64,000 nucleotides of DNA, taken from Bolinopsis microptera. Lineage: Eukaryota > Ctenophora > Tentaculata > Lobata > Bolinopsidae. The notes beneath the pieces are model-generated. The model worked only from the letters and a program-made list of their open reading frames with translations, searched no databases and was not told the DNA's origin. The position numbers and the translations under genes are program-made. The stretch covers positions 5,575,246 through 5,639,245 of the forward strand of contig NC_087081.1 in NCBI RefSeq assembly GCF_026151205.1, written 5' to 3'. Shown here in pieces: positions 56,823 to 64,000 of this stretch; positions within the stretch are counted from its first letter, which is position 1; each line of letters starts with the position of its first letter.

Positions 56823-59800
56823 ATCTCGTTAGCTTTTCGTGTTAAAAGCGATTTCTCAACGGTTATCACCTCTCTAGATGATTCTTAAAACATTTGGACT
56901 TCATTGCATTTTTGAAATAAATGCAATGAGGGCGTTTTCGGCCACACCCTTTTTCAGGGTTTCGCGGTCACTCGAATTTTTGTATTTCGGTCCAGGAAGG
57001 TCTTAAAGGCTATTCCGATACACCAAAATGTGCCTAATAGCCACATTTATATACAACTTATCAAGCAAAATATACCTTAAAATGCTTCGTTTCGGAAATA
57101 TGGCCGAAAATGGTTTTTGGCTTGACGCAGTTCATAATTTCCGTGATTTTTAGCATTTCCGCCTAGGAAGGTTGTAGAGACTATTCTGATACACTAAAAT
57201 GTACATAATGGCCACATTTATATACACCTTATGAAGCAACATATACCCTAAAAGGCTAACTTTCGAAAATATGGCTGAAAAATGGATTTTTGCCTCGCGA
57301 ACAATGACAGTATTCACAAATGGGCTATTGGACTGTTAACTAGAAAGGTCTTAAAGACTCATGAGCAATATAGCATTTGTCACAAGATGTAAGACGACTC
57401 ACTTTGTGTCCAGAAACACCTACAAAAATTGGAGAATGATCTTCTTTATTGGGCATCTCTCTTAATGGGCCAGGACAGCACTCAGCAGCATACTTGTGTC
57501 TTACGAAAGGGCAATTTTTCAAAATTACGGTTACTTTAGTAAAGGTCAAAGTAAAGGTCAAAGGGTCAGTTGCTAACAGCAAATTGTTTGCAATTGCCGA
57601 CTCATGCACATCATATACTCAAAAACGCTCACTTTAGGAGTGATTAGTAAATAAGTTTAACTACTGCATGATTTGTGAAAACTCCAACAATTTTTCCTTG
57701 GCACCAATTTAGCCAAAATGTGTGACGTGCCAGACCAAAATTCAACTTCAAATTTTATTCATTCATAACCATGAACCATGACTAAAGTACCTAATAATAC
57801 CGGACCTAAAATAAATCGGCACTGGATCCGGGCCAGATTGTTGCTTGACCGCTGACCAGTACCCCACTTTATAATTATAATTGACTTCACTGCCTCGACC
57901 AATATTGGTCTGTAATCGCTGATTGAGATCTGTTGGTTGCAGTTTAAGTTAGCTCATTTACCATAATAGTAATACCGCAGTGGTTTGGTTCGCATAGATT
58001 TTCCCATCGTATGATAATGTGTGTCATTCCCTCGTTTTTTAATCAAGTGGTTACTAGCTAGCTCTTTTGTTATTACAGCTGCCTCGAGATCTTATCTAGG
58101 GCACTAATACATTAGTACTAGAACATTAGAACTGTAATTCTAGAACTTCAGATTAAGATTACTTGGCTGAATGGCAGGGCTCGAGATTCGACTCTAAAAC
58201 GCTCAGTTTAGGAGTGATTAGTAGATAACTACTGCATGATATGCGAAAACTCCAGGATCATGCTTAATCAAAGTGGTACTCGACTTGAACTCAAGTCTTG
58301 TTACCTACTGGAGTTTGGGCCACTGAATCGAATACGACCTGATATTAATTTTAGGATGTCGGGAAATTCATTAAGAATTTTATTCTTTGGTTTTTTAATT
58401 GTGCTACAAATTCGAGTTTGAGTTGATAACACCGAATTTCCTGTTTGACTCTCAAAGAGAGGAACCAAGGCTTAGGTTCCTCTTTTTGGCTCTGAGATCC
58501 AACTTTAAGATCGGACTTCGGAGATCCTCGCGTCGGAGATCATGTAAGTGTAACATCAGTACCGGAGATCAGAATTTTTTGCTTGATATTGGACCTATAA
58601 ATCTAATTATATATTCGAAACAGCACGGGATGTAACCAAGGTTAATTTAGATAAGATATACCAGCTTTCGGGGTTACAAGACCCCATGAAAGGCAGGCAG
58701 AGCATCCTAAATCCTCATGCTATCGTCACGTTGACCATCTATGTCCATACCCCAGCCTCTCATTAAAAAACAGCTATTAGGCCCGATATCCGTCCCTTGT
58801 CCCGTAGTGCCCCGTAAGTAAGAGATCGTTCAGATTTTGGTCATTTAGACCCCCATCCCCGCTCTAAAATCCACTTTACCCAAACCTGGAAAATCAGCAT
58901 CTCGAGACCTTCTATTATATAAACTCTGTGATCCTACTATAAGCTTATAACCTATAAGCCATTGCATGCCAAAATTAAGATTCACCTCAACTGGTGATAT
59001 GAACCTGGTATGTTACCTGAATGCCCTCAGTCAAATCTCGAACCCTGCTAAGTGCTAATGCTATTCTGCCAAGTAACCTTAATCTGAGATTCTAGCATTA
59101 CAGTTTTAATGTTCTAGTATTAGTGCCTATGCCCCAGTTAAGATCTCGAGGCAGCTCACAGCTGTAATAAAAGAAGAACTAGCCAGTCACCACTTGATAA
59201 AAAACGAGGGAATGACACGCATTATCATACACGCATTATCATATAAAATCTATGCGACTGAAAAAAAGAATATGGGGTCATTCTGAAGTAGGAACCAAAC
59301 CACTGCGGTATTATAGGAAATTAGCTAAATTAAATTGCGGCCAACAGATCTCAATCCAGGGATTACAGATCAATATTGTTCGAGGCAGCGAAATCAATCA
59401 TAATTATAAAGTGGGGTACTGGACACTGGTCAGCGCGAGCGGTCAAGCAACAATCTGGCCCGGATCCAGTGCCGATTTATTTTAGGTCCGGTATTATTGG
59501 TACATTTATCATGGTTTCATGGCATGAATAAATAAAAAGTTTGAAGTTGAATTTTGGTCAATACATTTTATTTAAATTGGTGCCAAGGAAAAATTGTTGG
59601 AGCTGTCACAAATCATGTAGTAGTTATTTACTAATGACTCCTAAAGTGAGCGTTTTTGAGTATATGACGTGCATGAGTCGGCAATTGCGAACAATTTGCT
59701 GTAAGATCCTTTGACCTTAAGAAACCGTAATTTAAAAAATTTCCCTTTCGTAAGACACAAATATGCTGCTGTCCTGGCCCATTAAAGAGAGATGCCCAAT

Positions 59801-60440
59801 AAAGTAAATCATTCTCCAATTTTTGTAGGTGTTTCTGGACACAAAGTGAGTCGTCTTACATCTTGTGACAAATGCTATGTTGCTCATGAGTCTTTAACAA
59901 ACCTTTCTAGTTAACAGTCCAATAGCCCATTTGTGAATATTGTCATTGTCATTGTCATTGTTCGCGGGGCAAAAATCCGTTTTTCAGCCACATTTCCGAA
60001 AGTAAGCCTTTTAGGGTATATGTTGCTTCATAAGTTGTATATAAATGTGGCCATTATGTACATTTTAGTGTATCAGAATAGTCTCTAAGACCTTCCTAGG
60101 CGGAAATGCCAAAAATCACGGAAATTATGAACTGCGTCAAGCCAAAAACCGTTTTTCGGCCATATTTCCGAAACAAAGCATTTTAAGGTATATTGTGCTT
60201 CATAAGTTGTATATAAATGTGGCTATTAGGCACATTTTGGTGTATCGAAATAGTCTTTAAGACCTTCCTGGGCCAAAATACAAAAATTCGCGTGACCGCA
60301 AAACCCTGAAAAAGGGTGTGGCCGAAAACGCCCTCATTGCATTTATTTCAAAAATGCAATGAAGTCCAAATGTTTTAAGAATCATCTAGAGAGGTGATAA
60401 CCGTTGAGAAATCGCTTGTAACGCGAAAAGCTAACGAGAT
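56823..60440. mobile_element. 3.6-kb foldback element with ~1.4-kb arms
   Basis: Left tip ATCTCGTTAGCTTTTCG pairs with CGAAAAGCTAACGAGAT. Paired coordinates sum to 117263 at the tips and at 56941/60322. Arms run to about 58195 and from about 59025; the right arm is slightly diverged with small indels. Each arm contains two tandem units of about 170 bp (with GGAAGGTCTTAAAGGC-like and CCACATTTATATACA blocks) and an ACGCTCACTTTAGGAGTGAT block that recurs near 58200. The 830-bp spacer has no recognised gene. Target duplication not evident. Confidence 0.9.
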
Positions 60441-62334
60441 AGCCTTTTAGAACGGTTGGGATCCGACTATTAAATATCCTTCTTAGTCTTCAACATGGAA
60501 TATCATCACAAACATTTTACAACATCTGAAAAAAAATTATATATTTCTACAGACAGCACAGAGAGCTCTAGCGTTCTAATATTACTTTGTACACAGAATA
60601 GTATTATTGGAAATGGGGGAAATATATCGTAACATCCCAAGGTATACTAGCTTACAAATTCTTCATATTATGAAGCCAGGGTGTTGAGTAGCTGCTGGTT
60701 AAACTGCTTCCATCCCATTACATAATACCCAATAAATGTATCTAATTATATTTGCAAAAATATCATCTCGCTTTACAAACAGTAAGATAACAGTTGAAAA
60801 GTGTAAGTATTACAAATACCACTGCTGCATACAGAGTATTGCTCTACATTATACAGATAAGAATACTCCGAGAGATGATACAGTTGACAGTACTGTCCGA
60901 TATTATTAGTATAATTACTTATAAGATTTACAGTGCCTGCCAGTCTAGACGTGCTAGAGTTAGTACAGTGTGTAGTAGAATGTGGGGAGGGAACTGATGA
61001 GTAAAGTGTAGAACTGATAAGTAGAGTGTAGAACTGATAAGTAGAGTGTAGAACTGATAAGTAGAGTATGAAGAGATAATAAGCAGTGGAGGAACTGAAG
61101 TAGTACAGTGCTGAATTTAGTGCTATGGTTAGTACAGTGTGGAGTACAGCGGAGTATTACAGTGAGGACTGTAGAACTGATATGGAGTAGTTAGTGCTGA
61201 ATTCTAATAATTCTGATAGTTCTAGAACTATTTGTAGAGCTGTTTGTAGATATTTGCGCGGTTTCTGATTAAAAAGGTAGACCTAAAGTTAGAACTGTGT
61301 TTGTAACGACAGTACTAACCAACTTGTCAGTCACAGTTACAGGGACAGTTTAGTATTAGCTCTAGAACTATCTCATAGTATCTGTTTGGTTTCTGGCAAA
61401 GAACCTTAAATACCATGCAGTATTATAAGAGAAATTAGAGTATTTAATATTGAATTTTAGGAATATTTGGTGGGTTTCTAATAGATACCTCTAAGTAGAG
61501 CCCAGCTACAAAACTATCTGCTTATGTTAGCTTGGTCTGTAAAAGAGAAGGTGGACACTAGTGAACTAGCTTGTTGAAGACTAAGAGCTGTGTTAACAGG
61601 AGACACACTAAACCATCTTGTTGCTAAACAGTAAATATACTGTATTTTATTGGGAGCTTATATTGCTAGGTTCTTATATTATGACGCAGTCAAACTATCG
61701 GACTACGATGTATGGATACTTGCCACCCCATGGCAATATTAAAATATATCGACTCTGTTACATCTTTTCCTCAATAAATGCATTTAATTTTAGCAGTGAA
61801 AATAGTTTTAAAATATCAGTGCATCAGTGTCAGTGGCGCGTTGTGTTTAGTGGTAAATAAACCATCTGCTAGAGTTTAGTTTCTGATAGAGAACAGCAAG
61901 AGTCTGTATTATATAATAGAATATTCTACATTATATTAAGTAAGAATTATTTGCTTATATTTGATGAATTTCTTATTCAGACATCAGTAAATCACCGCTG
62001 TAAATGAACAGCGCTATTTTGTCTGGATGCCGGGATTCTTGAAACATTAAAAAATACGATAGTCTGTGACTCTGTACAGTTGCTATAGTAACAGACACGT
62101 GTAATTCGTATTCTAAGTACTAAATCAGTAAATTCAATAACTTTTTGCTTGGTTTCTTAAGAACCGCTAGTAAACTGCAATCAGCTAATATCAGACTAAT
62201 CAGCTAATTGAAGGCGTGGAGTAAGAACTATGTTTACAAAGGAGCTACTTGACCACATGTAAGAGATATCAGTTTTATAGGTCTGGATACTGTTGGGAGG
62301 TGAACCATATTTCTACTGACATGTGAGGGGAGTG
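60441..62334. other. No gene recognised; short GTAGAACTGATAAGTAGA repeat
   Basis: About four units of AACTGATAAGTAGAGTGTAG lie at 60990-61070. Otherwise AT-rich sequence with no supported gene. Confidence 0.45.
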
Positions 62335-62376
62335 TGACGTCACACTCCCTCACGTGACGTCACACTCCCTCACGTG
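62335..62376. promoter_or_regulatory. Overlapping CRE and E-box repeats
   Basis: TGACGTCA at 62335-62342 and 62355-62362, and CACGTG at 62351-62356 and 62371-62376. The second CRE overlaps the first E-box by two bases. The unit is a 20-bp tandem CACACTCCCTCACGTGACGT. Confidence 0.45.
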
Positions 62377-62664
62377 ACAACACGCAGCTTTGTAGATCTG
62401 GAGGTATATTTCTACTGACACGTGACAGCTATCAACCAATCAGCCTTCAAAAAGAGAATTTAGTTGTAAATTCACTGGGAGCCCTAGGCGGAAGCCGTTA
62501 CTCAACTGAAGAGATTTACATAGTGCGGACACAAGAATGCTTGCGGAGTCTACCTGAACCATGAGGCATAACGCCAACTAAACTGTCTGTTGCACGTGTC
62601 TTGACATTTTTATGACTGACGTTGATTGTAACAACAGTTACAATAGTACAATTTGCACGTTAAT

Positions 62665-62785
62665 GACAACTTTATGACATGTTTATGACATGTTTATGAC
62701 ATGTTTATGACTGTTTACGACATGTTTATGACTGTTTATGACATGTTTATGACATGTTTATGACTGTTTATGACTGTTTATGACC
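62665..62785. repeat. TGTTTATGAC minisatellite
   Basis: About 11 units of 9-11 bp (TGTTTATGACA / TGTTTATGAC). Confidence 0.9.
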
Positions 62786-64000
62786 TATTTATAACTCTCT
62801 AGTTAATTAAAATATCTTACACCAAAGCAGGCTGAGTTACACTACAAGCTACCATTATAATAATATGTGTTTACTATAAATATGTGTATTATCATAAGTT
62901 TAATGTATCCTGTAAAAACAACAAAATATTATAATAGTGTTTTGACAATTAATTATACAGTGTTTTCAAATGCATCAGCACCGGATACACTCCACACTTA
63001 GCAGTAGTAGTAGTTATAGTATGCTGCATCTTGGAATGTGGTTTTATATTGGTTTGACAATTGACAATTGACACGTGACAATCTGCATCTTATTTTAATC
63101 GTTGCTGAAAGTACGATGCACCTCATCTGAATAAATTCTAACATTTTTATTTTTTATTTTCAAATTTACAGAGTACAGCAATAAATTATCATAAAATAGA
63201 ACCGTGCGAAAATATTGCCCCCAGCTGTAAAATATACTGAATTGACTTCGTAACTCGTATATTGTCAATATCAGAGAAATTAAAAATATATTTTAATCTA
63301 CGCTTCATTTCCTTCAGGTTCTGTTAAATCGTAACATGAGTAGAAGTAAAGATTAGACACAGAACACAGTTTATGTCATTAAACGAGAGGAGGCATTGAA
63401 GTAACGAAACGAGATGTTGAGTAGAGTTCAGAGTGCTAACGTCATAATTGCAGTAAATCAGAAGTTAGAAAATTGTGTTTTACGGCGGGTGGCTCTGAAC
63501 ATCACGTTTAGCTAAAATGTTCTAAAATGTTCTAAAACACACAAGTTGGGTTAGTGTCTGTAAACACAGCACTTACTCTGTGACTTTTACCACTGATAGT
63601 TTTCTAGAGAAAGAAACCCACTAAATATACCTAGTCGAACATTTAGATATATATCTAAATGTATTATATATTATATACAAGCAGAATTTCCCAAGAGGCA
63701 GTCAGCCGAGAACAATGGTACCTGAATTCAGCCCCCCCCCCCCCCCCCCCCCCCCCCTTAATGTGGTCATTATATCTTCATCATCTGCATTATTTGTTGT
63801 AGAAGGGAGATACATAGTTACACGCCTGTCTCTTAGTCTACATTCAATGTGTCTCGCTGTTTACATTCATATCATTGAACATGACTTTTAGAAAAATTAT
63901 TTGTTGTTTTCTTTAACCCCTATATTATTATAATATTTATTATATATTTTTTCACACAGTGCGATGATATTTTGTAGACATGTGTGATGATGTGATGTCA
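62786..64000. other. No gene recognised; C tract followed by TTAA
   Basis: A run of about 26 C at 63732-63757 is directly followed by TTAA at 63758-63761, like the tip of the element at 19386-20141. No opposite end was found upstream. The rest is AT-rich without a supported gene. Confidence 0.45.

Overview
The window looks like invertebrate animal nuclear DNA. The support is AT-rich sequence, candidate exons with GT/AG borders (one acceptor preceded by a TACTAAC branch point), a eukaryotic elongator tRNA-Met, and relics of non-LTR retrotransposons, Merlin, hAT and possibly CACTA-like elements. The retroelement sequences resemble types I associate with cnidarians, but that is an impression and no species can be named. 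There is no complete single-exon gene. Most long open frames are short-period repeats read as protein.

Layout. 0-1.1 kb: two candidate exons of a plus-strand gene, then a weaker exon and paired X-box-like sites. 2.1-9.2 kb: LINE fragments, a decayed Merlin transposase, and two copies of one dispersed repeat; the second copy carries a hAT-type MITE and a 640-bp TCC array. 10-15 kb: another retroelement fragment and a 3.6-kb foldback element with nested insertions. 15.6-16.3 kb: promoter-like DNA. 18-24 kb: four tandem arrays and a G/C-tipped element flanked by TTAA. 24.2-39.2 kb: a roughly 15-kb imperfect palindrome whose near-identical outer arms carry the same candidate exon, an unrecognised ORF pair and transposon relics. 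39.6-46.1 kb: a second TTAA element, then a composite element with 42-bp VNTR blocks flanked by GTCCTTTTAAAAGGAC-like palindromes. 48.7 kb: an isolated plus-strand candidate exon. 49-53 kb: two MITEs and a LINE endonuclease relic. 53.0-55.9 kb: candidate minus-strand gene with an immunoglobulin-like exon, a tRNA-Met between two of its exons, and a cluster of six CACGTG sites on its likely upstream side. 56.8-60.4 kb: a second 3.6-kb foldback element. 60.4-64 kb: low-complexity DNA without a recognised gene.

The strongest overall signal is the number of inverted-repeat elements, from 72 bp to 15 kb, often nested and often carrying tandem arrays. No operon or pathway is visible. The host gene candidates are the exons near the left edge, the exon at 48.7 kb and the Ig-like gene at 53-56 kb; all need transcript evidence.
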